A stretch of DNA of 64,000 nt. It comes from Phycomyces nitens (taxonomy: Eukaryota > Mucoromycota > Mucoromycetes > Mucorales > Phycomycetaceae). Below the pieces are notes generated by a model. The model saw only the letters and a program-made list of their open reading frames with translations. It did no database searches and was not told the origin of the DNA. The position numbers and the translations under genes were made by a program. Positions 31,565 to 42,606 of the stretch are shown in pieces. The stretch is taken from positions 558,001 through 622,000 of the forward strand of contig JAHRBC010000008.1 in assembly GCA_022702545.1 (NCBI GenBank). Reading direction: 5' to 3'. Each line of letters starts with the position of its first letter. The first letter of the stretch is position 1.

Positions 31565-34500
31565 TTAAATGATATCAGTAAGATCAATGGTTTCTTCTGA
31601 ACACGGAGCAAGAGAAAGCATTGCATTTCTGCGATCATGCTTGTTGAACTCTTTATACTTGTTCCAGTAATTGTCGAAGTTGTCAGGGATGTTGTTCCGG
31701 TGACACCCAAGAAAGAATAGCTCTGATATTGTTGGCCATTTTCTGGATGTATTTCTTGATAACTCGACTGTTGTCCAGTGGTTGTTATGAATATGATCCA
31801 GGATCAGAGGTTGTTTCGTTATTTGTTTTTTTTTGGATTCCAAAGGTTAAGAAAGAGGCAGAAGCAATTAACGGATTGTCTGAATAGACACAGACTGGTC
31901 TTTGGTATGTATCGGCAGCTAACTGAGCACAGTCGGGTGTGCTAAACCACATACTGGTATTTGTGCATGCTGGAATTGTTGTATCGTTGTTGTTGTTGCT
32001 GTCAAGATTGGAGCCGTGTTTCACGATTTCCTCCAATTGTTTAACATCAGTGCCAAAGGTATTTGCGTAAGCTACACTGTGCTGAGGAAGGGTAGCAAGC
32101 ATGTCCCTTTTTATAAGCGGGAATTTGTTTTGATCCTTGTAGATCAAGTGTGCAAGCACACGAAATCCACACCATCCATCAGGAATTGGGTTGAACCCAC
32201 CCTTAATATCATCTGATATCTCGTTTGAGACAGGAAAGTCTGGTTCATACTTGGCCCTTTTGCCAACAGATGTCCGATGGTCGTATTCGTACTCATCTTG
32301 AGCTGTGGCAGGTCTCTTGAATCTTTTTTTTTAATAGAGCATCGACTAAATATATGGCTATTAGTCAGTATTTTTTTTGGCAGTAAATTATCCTTGAAAA
32401 GAAAAACAATTCTTACCTGGGTCGAGAGGCTCTTATTTGATAGTTTTCATATAATTTTCAGTTTTTTTCACATTTGGAACAATGTTGTTCTTACGAGCAA
32501 GTTTTCTGGCTTCCAGCTTAACCATAGCCTTAAGGCCAGCCTATAATTTTAGAAAACTGTTAATATCATCTCTTATATCAATATGTATATGTATATATCT
32601 TACCCATCCTGACAAAACACTGGTCTTTCTCCAGATTGCCCGACCAAAGTCCTTTGGTAAGTATTTTGGGCGACTGCTGCCCTTACGCCTTCCAGGAAAC
32701 TTTAAATCCTCTGGGGCTTGGAGTTTGATAACAGGGTGGGCAGTTCTACCATCAAAGCCAGCTGTAGCTTCCCTTATTTTCTTGACAAGGTCAGCAACTT
32801 GTTGGCTACCCTCACAAGAACGAAAGAGGTTTTCCAATCTGACGATCTCGCTCATCCATTCCTCGGGTTTTTCAGCCGTTGGAAAACATGGATTATTTTT
32901 GATTTGTTTGATCTCGGCATAAGGATCAATAATCCATCTTGTTGGCACATCTGAAATCTGTAGATTTCTTCCAATTGGTAAGGAATGATGGTAAGGTATA
33001 TTGTACTGGTACTTGTTGATACACTGGCAATCATTGTTATTGTTGTCTTTGAGCCGAAGTTCTTGGTCGATCACAAGTAAGGCTCGTTTGTATACCTTTG
33101 TATATATATCAGAAAGAAATTTGTTTCGAACTACAATAGGGTCAACTGTAGTTGTCTCTCTGATCTCAATGTTTCGAAAGTCTTTTTCTAGTCTCTCTAC
33201 GTAAGTGGCCACGTTGTCAAAAGCAAGCTCAAGGGAAGAAATTGCAGAAATGCCTTTTTTTAAAGCTTGATGTGCGCTTTCTACTCTTTGAGAAGTTGTG
33301 CATCCAAAATGCTTCACTTTACAGGTTAAATATCCTGCCCACTTTTCCTGGCAGTTGAGCCACCTGGTGTCAAAGTAGTCTGATGCAGACATCTTTAACT
33401 TTCCTTCTTCGACTTCAGCACCAGCAGAAACACAATAGAATTGTGCAAGGGCCAAGTCAAAAGTCTCTTTGGTTTTGCTGTGGATCATACGGATCACATA
33501 TTCCATCAGCATCTCCTTTGTTTTCACCGACTTGAGCTTTCCAGAGAAGGCCTTTTCAACACTGTTTATCATATGCCAGTAGCACAGCAACTTTTTGTTA
33601 AAAGGAAATATAATATCTAATGCATTTATAAGTGCAGCACATTTATCTGTTACAAAAACAGTGCCAAAGGTTCTTTCCTCAAAAACATTGCCAGAGGTTG
33701 GTTCCTCAACAAAAGTACTGGGGGTCTTTTCCTTAAAAACAAAGGATTTTAATTGTTCCAAGAACCAGACATAAGTACCTTGTTTCTCGTTTGAGACCCA
33801 AGCAAAAGCAATTGGGAAAGATTTGAGGGTTTCTCCTCCAAGGCTATGTATACCTTCCACACAGATAAGAGGCATTTCCAAGTTGTTAGTGGAATAGGTG
33901 GCATCTATCACCATGACATCTGAGAAGCGACGAGCTCTCTCCAGCATTTTTTCGGTTGTGAAAAATATTTTTTCAAGAGAACCATTCTCATTAATGTTAT
34001 ACCTTACTTGAAATCCTCTTGACTCCATGGCTTTCACAAGCCTTGTGCCTGCCTCTTGAATTACTGGGGCACTAAGGCGAGCAAAAGCAGCCTTAATATT
34101 GTTAATATCGCTGACATACAGCTTATGTCCAGCATCTCCATCCTGAGTTATGGCTCTTTGAATTTCGCGAGTCTTTGTCTTTGACTCAATTAATTTAGCT
34201 ATGTTCTTAGTATCTTCGACAGTAACTTTCGACATTCTGCCCTTCAATGTTGATTCCAAGCATTTATCGTCGAGGGGGTGGTTGTGGTATCCCTCGATTT
34301 CGTGAGTAGCTTTCAATGGAAGATACCCTTTAATCCCCTTCTTGTACGAGATCTTCAAGAGATAAGGGCATCCAGTTGTTGATCCAGGACGAATCTTTAC
34401 ACGATCGCAATCTTCGAGCTTGTGAACGTTTCTGTAATGACCGCCTCTAGTGCACTTTAGGTAAACTCTAGTTGGCTTTCGATCTTTGGTTGAAAGAGCA

Positions 34501-34649
34501 AAGTTGTTAGCAAGTGCGTATTGCTGCATCGTAGCAATTGCTATTGTCATGTTGGCATATCCACCGGCTGGTGGAATAGGAAGATCTTGTTGTACAGGAT
34601 AATGTTTCTTTCCATTGATAACGACAGTTTCTTTATTGGTAGAGTTCAT
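31565..34649 (-). pseudogene. MULE transposase fused to an OTU-type cysteine protease
   Basis: Starts MNSTNKETVVINGKKHYPVQ at 34649. The first exon (to 32604, donor GTAAGA) has a FAR1/WRKY-like zinc region (YLKCTRGGHYR, CPYLL, EIEGYHNHPL), then the MULE DDE core (VMVIDATYSTNNLEMPLI, FVTDKCAALINAL, CYWHMI) and a substrate region (CTTSQRVESAHQALKKG). An intron to 32541 follows, then an exon to 32417. Further on, 32321-31565 encodes an OTU domain: the catalytic Cys in PDGWCGFRVLAHLIYKD and the His in HIHNNHWTTVEL. A TAA at 32435-32433, an unclear splice at an A9 run near 32324, and a frameshift at another A9 near 31827 interrupt the fusion. They may be decay or base-calling errors at homopolymers. 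OTU-bearing MULEs are known in plants and fungi. Confidence 0.8.
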
Positions 34650-34848
34650 CTTGAAGTGATTTCTATTGAATGATTGTCAATGATGTTATGTTTAAAAGTT
34701 CTGATTTGTAATCACAAAGTAATATTCTCGTTTGTTCTCAAGAAATTATTTGATTTAAATATTAGATGACTAATTCTTACTTGATGAGTTTGTAAAAGAA
34801 GAGAGTTTTATAAAAAAGTACTGAATATCTTTTTAGGACACAACATTT
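34650..34848. other. Upstream region of the MULE gene
   Basis: AT-rich; interrupted at 34866 by the LINE C insertion. Presumably holds the MULE promoter. Confidence 0.4.
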
Positions 34849-34865
34849 TCTTTCAAGGTACTCAA
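34849..34865. repeat. Target-site duplication of LINE C, left
   Basis: A 17-bp direct repeat TCTTTCAAGGTACTCAA, found again at 35960-35976 after the oligo(A). Confidence 0.93.
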
Positions 34866-35730
34866 CGCTGTATGTCTCCCTATACCCCATACTACGTTCC
34901 TTCCTACTTCTCGCTTTCACCAGCTGCTGGTCTCTGATGCCTTTCTCTACGATCCCATCATCCGTTGTTTCTCTCGGCGCCTGCCATCCAACCGCCCAAA
35001 CAATCCTGTCATCGTCAACAAATTCTTCCGATATATTGACACGCACACTGATGTTCTACGCCCTTTTTTTTCCACTCTATGTCTCCCCCCCTCCCATCCG
35101 GATGCTTCCCATGACGGTTCTTATGGCGAGTTTGATCTTATGCCCATTTCCATGTCCTTTTCCTGTTCCCTCCGAGAACTAAAGCTCTCCACACGCTCCT
35201 TTCGACTTCTATGCCCACCTCCAGACCCACGCCCTCGCCATACTGCCTCTCGTTTATCACCTTCTCAATGGAAATTCTTTTGGTCTTTAACCTTGTCTAC
35301 TGCCACCCGCAACATATGGTATCGTATCCTTCATAACTCCCTTTCCTCTGCGTCCGTCCTACATGCCATTAGCCCTGACCTTGTTGTGTCTCCCGAGTGC
35401 CGTCTATGTGGCCACCCTAATCAAACTACCGACCACCTACTTGCCGAATGTCCTCTTGTTTGGCGGGTTTGGACCTTGACATTGCCACGATGGCTGCCCC
35501 AACCTCCTAACAGTCCATCTACACTCCTTCGCGCCTTATATGCCCTCGATCTCCCTCCATCCTCCCCTTCTATTGACTCTTACCATGTACTGGATGGAGT
35601 CTTGGCTGCAGTCTGGAAAGCCTACTGGAGACAAGTTTTTGACAACATTCCTTTTACTCCTGTCCACGTGAGTGACTCGGTGGACAAGACCCTCCATTCC
35701 TTGTTTTCTTCATCCCACCTTCTTGACTAG
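34866..35730 (+). CDS. LINE C ORF2 C-terminal fragment
   Basis: About 288 codons open from the truncation point to the natural stop at 35730. Only the end of ORF2 remains: a proline-rich stretch (LCPPPDPRPRHTASRLSP), the conserved FFWSLTLSTATRNIWYRILH, then the zf-RVT Cys/His set CRLCGHPNQTTDHLLAECP and a C-terminal WKAYWRQVFDNIPFTPVHVS. No RT or endonuclease, so it is inert. It is comparable with the tails of LINE A and B. Confidence 0.8.
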
Positions 35731-35959
35731 TCCTCTCCACCTCTCGATTTTATGCCTATGATATACTTTCTTCTTATGCCTCCTAACTTTTTCCTCATAT
35801 AACCCTTATGTAAATTTCCTACCGTATATACTTGCATTAGCTTCCCACACATTTATGTGTGCATCAATATCTCCCCAGGCACCTACCTCTCCTCCATAGG
35901 AAGTAAGACCTGTTTTTTTTGGGCAATCCAATAAATCTTGTCTCATACAAAAAAAAAAA
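34866..35959 (+). mobile_element. LINE C, 5'-truncated with 17-bp TSD
   Basis: 1094 bp; an AATAAA lies near 35930 and an oligo(A) precedes the right duplication. Its 3' UTR is closely related to fragment D at 36119-36398 but not to LINE A or B, so it represents a third family. Confidence 0.93.
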
Positions 35960-35976
35960 TCTTTCAAGGTACTCAA

Positions 35977-36118
35977 TGTAGTTGTCGGGCACCGCACCCC
36001 AAGTCACTTTTAATATGTCCGGTGAATGTGTAAAAGCGGTAATTTAAAAAACGTCGTGTACGAGAGGATAAACGTCGTGTTCGAATAATCGCTGAAAAAA
36101 AATATCATTTTGTTATAA
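35977..36118. other. Short unique spacer between LINE C and D
   Basis: 142 bp of pre-insertion DNA. It contains AAACGTCGTGT twice (about 36048 and 36071). Nothing else recognised. Confidence 0.4.
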
Positions 36119-36398
36119 ACTCGGTGGACAAGACCCTCCATTCCTTGTTTTCTTCGTCCCACCTTCTTGACTAGTCCTCTCCACCATCTCGACTTTATGC
36201 CTATGATATGCTTTCATCCTATGCCTCCTATATTTTTTCTTATATAACCCTTATGTAAATTTCCTACCGTATATACCTCCATTAGTTTCCCACATATTTA
36301 TGTGTGCATCAATATCTCCCCAGGCACCTACCTCTCTTCTATAGGAAGTAAGACCTGTTTTTTGGGCAATTCAATAAATCTTGTCTCATACAAAAAAA
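36119..36398 (+). mobile_element. LINE tail D (same family as C)
   Basis: About 280 bp matching 35677-35958: the last codons (DKTLHSLFSSSHLLD type), stop, 3' UTR and oligo(A). Extremely 5'-truncated. It abuts the end of the DIRS remnant; no clear target duplication was seen. Confidence 0.9.
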
Positions 36399-37711
36399 GT
36401 GAAAATGTTGAGAGGTAGTCGGTGGACTGGCTTGGAGAGACTTCGATAATTCCTGCTTGTAGAAACTTGTTGACAGCGTTGTTGACTTCTATTTGATCGT
36501 TTGTGGATGTTAGTTTTGGTTTCCATCTCCATGGAATGGGTTTCCTGGCAAATTGTATCTTGTAACCTGTCTTTACTACAGTTAGTGGCCAATTGTGTGT
36601 TGTTATCTTTTCCCAGTTCTGGTTGAATCTTTTTAATCTGCTGCCGGGTAGTATCCCATCCTTGGGAATGGTGTAGTTCTGATTGGTGTTTGTTGTGTGA
36701 TGGTAAGGGAACTGGATGTTGAGATATTGTTGTCGGTGGTAGTGGCTGGGCTATGGGTAAGGTGTGCTGACATGTTATTTGTCTTGAGTGTTGCTATCCT
36801 TGGTCGGCTTGAAGGTGGTGTTGGTCTGAGAGAAGTTGCTTCCTTGGTTGTTGAAGGGATTGTAGCTTGGGGTCCTATGTCGGCCCCTTCGTCCAAAAAA
36901 AAAGTGGACTTGTGTCCCTGTTGCCAATTTCCTCGTTGGGGTGTGAAACGGCCTCGTCGACTTGAATTGTTGTTAGATGTGGTAGCGGCTCTGATGACGG
37001 ACTGTTGGTATTTGGCTTCATTGTAGGTATGTATAAAGTCTTCGTCAAATGCAGGTTTTCTCGTGCGTAATTCATCTTGTCGAGCCAAATGTTGAATTGA
37101 TTGGGGTAATTTGAGTGCTTTGATGGAGTAGTCTCGGGCTTCTTCATCCTGAGTTTTTGCTGTTTCCATGCAAAGATGGTAAGTTGTTTTGTATCGTCAA
37201 TGGCCTCTTCCAGAAGTCAGATGGCCTGATCGTTTTGCATTTTATCTTGGTTTGTTCGAAGGTAATTGAGGTCTTAATAGAGGGCTGTGGCTGCTCTGGC
37301 AACTGTCCGTGTCATGTCAGAGGCCTAGTATACTGTGTTGAGTACTTGAAGTGTGTCCACTTGGTATTGTTTGTACTTGGGGATAAAGGATTTGTTAATT
37401 GACTCGCCTTGAGTCCAGTCTGGATGGTAGTATTTGTGGAGCTTTCTCTTATATTTTGTGAGAATTTCTTTGAGCTGTATGGGCGATAGCCCTTCCAAAA
37501 CTTGCGTGATATCAAGAGGTAGTTCAGTTTCCTCGCATGTTCGTTGCTCGTTAGAGTCTTGTTGCCATTGTTGAAACAATTGAAATAGTTCGGTTAGAGA
37601 GTATAGTTTTCTCTCGTCGTGGGGAAGTCCATTGGTGTCATTAGTGTTATCAGTCATGTAGGTTATCCACGGTGCGCGGCTTAGAAAGATATAAAGTAGT
37701 ATAGATAACAA
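36399..37711 (-). pseudogene. Second DIRS element: Gag and start of RT, decayed
   Basis: Reads right to left. The Gag N-terminus is 37711-37325 (frame around MTDNTNDTNGLPHDERK, TQGESINKSFIPKYKQYQVD). A disrupted middle follows, then the Gag C-terminus at 37169-36633 (DYSIKALKLPQSIQHL, PAFDEDFIHTYNEAKYQQS). The RT N-terminal segment lies in another frame to 36399 (NYTIPKDGILPGSRLKRF, THNWPLTVVKTGYKIQF, INNAVNKFLQAGIIE type). The RT catalytic core, RNase H and recombinase are absent: the element is cut where LINE D lies. A T9 run (bottom strand, 36895-36903) splits Gag from its Gly/Arg tail. Clearly homologous to the intact DIRS but strongly diverged in coding sequence. Confidence 0.8.
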
Positions 37712-37728
37712 ATTTATTGAATATATAT

Positions 37729-37808
37729 GAAAATAAAGCGTGGCTCAGAGAGCATGTATCACATTGGAGGCTGGAATGGAACCAACGGGGATTGGTTTAG
37801 GTACGACA
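37729..37808 (-). repeat. Terminal repeat of the second DIRS
   Basis: On the top strand it reads AAATAAAGCGTGGCTCAGAG and on through ATGTATCACATT, identical over about 35 bp to the right ITR of the first DIRS (14281-14315). The outer part (to GGTACGACAAG) is similar to that element's left outer end. It marks the 5' terminus of the remnant. Confidence 0.88.
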
Positions 37809-38460
37809 AGCAATCATGTAATTATTCTTATTTTTTAGAAGCTCCATCTTTGTATGTTATGGACTACTTCCTCTTTATTATTATGGATTACCATACTGCC
37901 AAGCTTGAACGTTGATCAACGTTTTTTTTTGTAGATTGCATGTTAATTTCAATATGTGATTATCAGCAAACTTTATTAACTCTGTGATCAAGCGTCTTTA
38001 GCACTATAACTAAATCAGCTGAATCTAGTCCAGGGAACAGAAAACTTGTGACATCGTTTTTGTGGGAAGCCAATAACATGTTGGAAATTTTTTCTCAGGT
38101 TTACTCTTTTTTCACCTCCAAACTTTCCGGTTAGGCTATTCTGCAACGAAACAAAAATAAGAACATTCTTTATAGTAATTTCTGAAATGGAAATATCAAA
38201 AGGCTTGGCAATTTGTATGTTTTTTTACGTTGATTATAACGAAGAAAACGTCAAGAAGTATGAAAAGGTTATCAATAACTTGGGTGATGTTGAGATTTGT
38301 TACAACATCGATCCAAAACAACCTGTTATAGTGACATTATCAAGTATTCGTGAAAGCCCTCATCTATACCATTTGTATCCAGCCAATATCCAGTTTACTG
38401 GATAATTAACTTGTAAATTTTGAAACTATTATACCAACATTTACAATAAAAATACAGTAT
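37809..38460. other. Spacer with one small unrecognised frame
   Basis: Mostly AT-rich. A 72-codon top-strand frame at 38187-38405 (MEISKGLAICMFFYVDYNEE to ANIQFTG) has reasonable amino-acid composition and ends 55 bp before the convergent gene, but no family was recognised and no start context supports it. Confidence 0.35.
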
Positions 38461-39265
38461 TTATTTTGATCGTTGGACCGGTTTGGGTCTACAATCAAAG
38501 TTTTCTAGCAGTTTTACATCAGATAACAGTATATCTGAGTCGTATATAAAAACTTCATTAGAAACAGCAAATGTTTCTATTGCTATCTTTTTGATCGAGG
38601 GGTTTTTTTCAAGTAGATCTTTTACATGGTGGGATCTAGATGATAACCCAGCAAAATCTAAAGACACCAAGCAGACATCGTGTTTTACCGATTGTAAATA
38701 CTTTAGCATCTCTTTATTAAGTTGACGGAATATTGTAAGTAAATCTGCAAGACTATTATGTACTATCAATATTTACCTTGGGTATTTCCATCAATGTCAG
38801 TCAGTTCGTCATGAATTTCAAGTTTTTTAATGTCTCGTTCTTCAAATGGTGTTGAAGAACGAGAGCAAGCAGAGACATAGATTCGCGTTGCCAGGGAACG
38901 AGAACGCAAGTTTTGGATCATCATGTTGAGAAGTCTCACTCTTGTTTCTCGATCTTCTGCGGAAGGAGACTTTCTCGCATAACCAATTATTTCGATTTCT
39001 TCATTTTGCATTGTTTTTATCGTTTGTTGGTAATTGGGCAAATACTGACAAATCGAGGTCAATATGGAATCTACAAATAATATTAGCAAACGTTTAAGCT
39101 TAGTAGTAGTGTTATATTACCATGATATATGTCTTTCATGACATACAGCTCTCTTCTGCGCTTCAAGTTGCTTTTGTCTTCTTTAGCCTTTAAAAAGGAG
39201 GCCTTATCACTACGGCGGGAGGAGTGGGAACAGCTACCGAAACGGTAACATAGCTGCCGTTTTTT
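38461..39265 (-). CDS. Spliced gene resembling a serine recombinase (resolvase fold), 5' incomplete
   Basis: Three exons with agreeing phases: 39265-39121, 39070-38777 and 38711-38461, with introns of 50 and 65 nt (GTAATA..TGTAG, GTAAAT..TAAAG). About 229 residues are readable. The first exon is basic (SNLKRRRELYVMKDIYH). Exon 2 opens the recombinase-like part: IIGYARKSPSAEDRETRVRL matches the Y-x-R-x-S catalytic start of serine recombinases, followed by SRSSTPFEERDIKK. Exon 3 gives VCLVSLDFAGLSSRSHHVKD, in the place of the LDRLSRS motif, and ends FDCRPKPVQRSK. There is no DNA-binding tail of usual type. A 5' exon must lie upstream of 39265 because no in-frame ATG exists before a stop. The gene model is sound; the family call is moderate. 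Confidence 0.6.
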
Positions 39266-39500
39266 CTGATTTTAGACTGCTTTTTCTCCGCAGATTGTGG
39301 TTGAAAGGTAATGTCATCGATGCCAATTCATAAAAGTCGCATGGAATCTCTTTTCCTCTAGCAATGAGGTAGTTGTAGTACCATAGAAAGGGCTCGTAAA
39401 ATTTTAGGCAACCTTGTTTATCGAAATGAGCATTCCTGAAAAAAATTATTTTTGTCCTATGTGAACGAAACGGTAACATAACTGCCGTTTTTTGGAACCG
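39237..39500. repeat. Pair of about 30-bp direct repeats
   Basis: CGAAACGGTAACATA followed by GCTGCCG/ACTGCCG and a T6 run, at 39238 and 39461, 223 bp apart. Each is a weak palindrome (AACGG..CCGTT). A related arrangement, AACGGTAGCAAT..AACTGCCG, occurs at 42553-42596 beside array 3. The bottom-strand frame between them (39518-39234) translates both repeats as KTAVMLPFR/KTAAMLPFR but has no recognised domain. Confidence 0.6.
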
Positions 39501-39613
39501 AATTTTTGTTTTTGACATTATTAGCTGCTTTATTTTATTTGGTGTCCGTATAATAATATAAAGAAGTATAGAGAGTACATTATAAAGAAAGAATTATAAA
39601 ATAAAGAGGCTAC

Positions 39614-39783
39614 TCATGGTGACGCGTCAATTATTCTTGAATATGTAGTACAGTGCAATAAAATAGAATTATTTCCGTCTGGTAGGTATTGATTGAGTCG
39701 TTGATGTTGGACGTCATCTACATTAACAACTGCAAATGTCGGTTGTAGTATATAGCCCGTTGTACAAAGTGCGGGCTGCTACT
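39614..39783 (-). other. Possible exon of an unknown gene
   Basis: A bottom-strand frame of about 55 codons with non-random composition (LQPTFAVVNVDDVQHQRLNQ, YLPDGNNSILLHCTTYSR) ending in TGA near 39614. No start codon and no recognised family. Confidence 0.25.
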
Positions 39784-39799
39784 TTATTTTTGCTACATA

Positions 39800-42049
39800 C
39801 AAGTCATCGTTTGTAATGTCAAGCTCCTTCATGATTTTTTTCTAAAGTAACAAAGTATTGACCAAAGTCTTCATCTCTATATTAAAAGTAGAGATGAACA
39901 ATACTAATGAGCTGGTTTTCATTAGTTATATTGTGATTGCTAGGTAAGCATGTACAAGGAGCAAGTGATTCCTACTTTGTGTTTTTATTAATGCAATATT
40001 TATTTTCTACAAGGACAAGGGGGTGTTGGGTGGTGATTGTCAGTGCTAATCTCGCCGTTTAGGTATATAAATGAAGAATGCAAAGTTGAATCAGTCCAAT
40101 GATGAACATTAACAATGACAGTGGAAGTATCAACTTCCATAGCATTCAAACAAGTATGTCACAGGTAATAACTAAACAGAACTTCATTTATACTATTCTT
40201 ATGCCATGTATAACATTACTATTTAAATAGACAAATTGACTGAAAAGCTTACACAGTTGGTCACCACTTCTCCCATTGAAAATATCGCTAAAACGAGCTT
40301 TAGTATATGTATGTGGTTACAAAAGGTTAATATTAGGATAGATCTTAATTATTATATTGATATAGTCGCGAATTTCAGAGTATCTAATGAGCTTATCCAG
40401 TTTACTTATAATTCTCTCTATGAATTGAGTGGAGCAGCTTTGTAATGGGCCTTGGCGATTTATTATATGAAAAAAGGTGTATCAGGTAATTTTGAATAGT
40501 TTAAAAGAGACTATGAGATATAGTCTTGCTATAAACTTGTTGGGAAAGTAAGTTGCGCAGATTCTTAAAGTGTATATTATGGAAAAGGTAATGATCGATT
40601 GTAACGACAATAGAATAGAATACTATGATTTAACTAGTGTTTTATTTTATCTGGCAACGCAAAAGTTATATTAAGATACAAGGGCCATTCCTTTGTTCAC
40701 AATCTAAAGGATATGGCTATTATCCATGCTTGGCAAGTATCGGACAGCAAGTATTACTTTATTAATATTTTCGCCAAAAACCTTTGCAATTAAATGAAGA
40801 TTGATCAACCCAAAGGAATATTCAAAAGTCAATAGTTTTTTAAAGTGGTTGGTTTGTATATATATTTTTCATTTATTATACATGGATATTTGGTATAAAA
40901 AGGGATCAATTGGACAAATACCTTGATTGGCTTGGTAGGTCAGCGATTGATAGAAGTGGTGGTCTCAAAGAAAAGAGTAAACTTCATTGACATAATGTGC
41001 TTTATCACCAAGATTAAAAAATACGGCACAAGAGAACCCATAGAGAATAACCTTTGCTTTTGTTAATACTTTTCTCAAACCATGCTTTGACTATGAATCG
41101 GCATCAACTAAATGCATGGTCTTATATTATTAAACACTATCTAACTGACAAGAACACTATCCTATGGCCATAAAATAATATAATAGTTTATCACAGAATC
41201 AATATAAATAAATATTATAGAATGCTGCACCAAAAGTCTTGGAAAAGGCTTTACAATCAATACCCAGGCTCATAAATAAATAATAGAGAATAATAAAGTA
41301 AGTTGACTCTTCAATATATGTTTTGTATACACATTGTAGTTAATACAATATTATTTATCACAATATAGTAGCAAAGTCCGAGTCGTTCTTTTCTTTTTGG
41401 AAGATGAGGTGTTGTAACTTGGTGATGGCGCCGAATTAGCAATCATGACAGATGTGCAACAAGTGATTGCTTTGTTGATCATCTATTGCTCATCTAATGC
41501 CAATATAATATTGTTACTCTTTAATATAGCTCTATACCGCCAAAAACGAGTATTGTGTAAGTGCTAAACAATAAAACAAGGGTTTAAGATTGTTCTTTTA
41601 GGCAACTCTTGTTGGCCCCGTTGCATTTTTTAGCATATGCTTAATGTGCTTTCTTTTTTCTTTTTTTTGGTTCTCTTGTCTTGTCTTTGGAATGACTCTT
41701 TGAATTAAAACCAAATGGGCCTCCTTCATGTAAGATCGGCACGGTTATAAACACCTGATTGACATCCCGATTGAACCATCTTTAGCTCGATCACCTTTAA
41801 TTTAGGAATGAAATGCAGCTCGCTCTTTTTTGTCCCCAGAAACAAAAGAGCGAGAACTTTTTACGGCTCTATTACAATACGGATTGTCCTTTTTACATTT
41901 GGCAATCTCTGTAAGATATACACTTTTCTTTTCTGATAAGCTGATTACTCTGTTTGCTACAATGAGATTCGAATTAGTTTTGAATCTCATGATTTGAATA
42001 TGTCAAAGTTGATTTTCTATAGTAAGACGATTGTCTAATAATTATATTC
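39800..42049. other. 2.2 kb without a convincing gene
   Basis: AT-rich. A 69-codon top-strand frame at 40236-40445 follows an intron-like GTAATA..AAATAG (about 40164-40230), but the phases do not join to an upstream ATG. A bottom-strand frame at 41802-41990 has no recognised domain. No repeat structure was noted. Confidence 0.5.
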
Positions 42050-42606
42050 TTCTTCAACTAATTTTTCAGCACATATCCTATTCATCTCCTATTACATATA
42101 GTGTTTATATCTAGAGATCCCTTTTAGTATAATCATTTAATACAAGACGCATGGTATAGTAATTGACAAGCATAGTATATATTTGTAAACAGTACAAAAT
42201 AATATACTAGGTTTATATGATCGCTTCTTTTTCTAACGACAATATATTTTTAGCAATTGATAAATGCTAAGGATCATCTAATGTATATCAACGTAGTATT
42301 ATCATGCGTGTATAACTTATAACAAAGGTTTGTACTATATATATTTTATAATATTAAATAGCATTATTATTTAGTATTTTTCCATAATAATTGTGCGCAT
42401 AATACAGTATAAATTAAATCAAGAGATGGTATAATAAAGAATAAACCATCCTTTCAAAAGAATGCTCGTAAAAGAATAGCAGAATACGTTATCAAATAGA
42501 GTACTATAAAAGAGAGGCTATAGTATATAACGGGAGCATTTTTGGTTGGATAAAAAAAAACGGTAGCAATGTTAGCAAACGATAGATAACTGCCGATTTC
42601 TTAGCC
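42050..42606. repeat. Flank F, inverted copy
   Basis: Reverse complement of 1367-1922 with few differences. It leads straight into array 3 through GATTTCTTAGCCGTAGTG. Confidence 0.93.

Noticed and set aside
40236..40445. Two-exon gene at 40101-40445
   Set aside because: Splice sites look acceptable but no upstream ATG joins in phase; no domain recognised.
41802..41990. 62-codon bottom-strand frame
   Set aside because: No recognised motif and no start or splice support.
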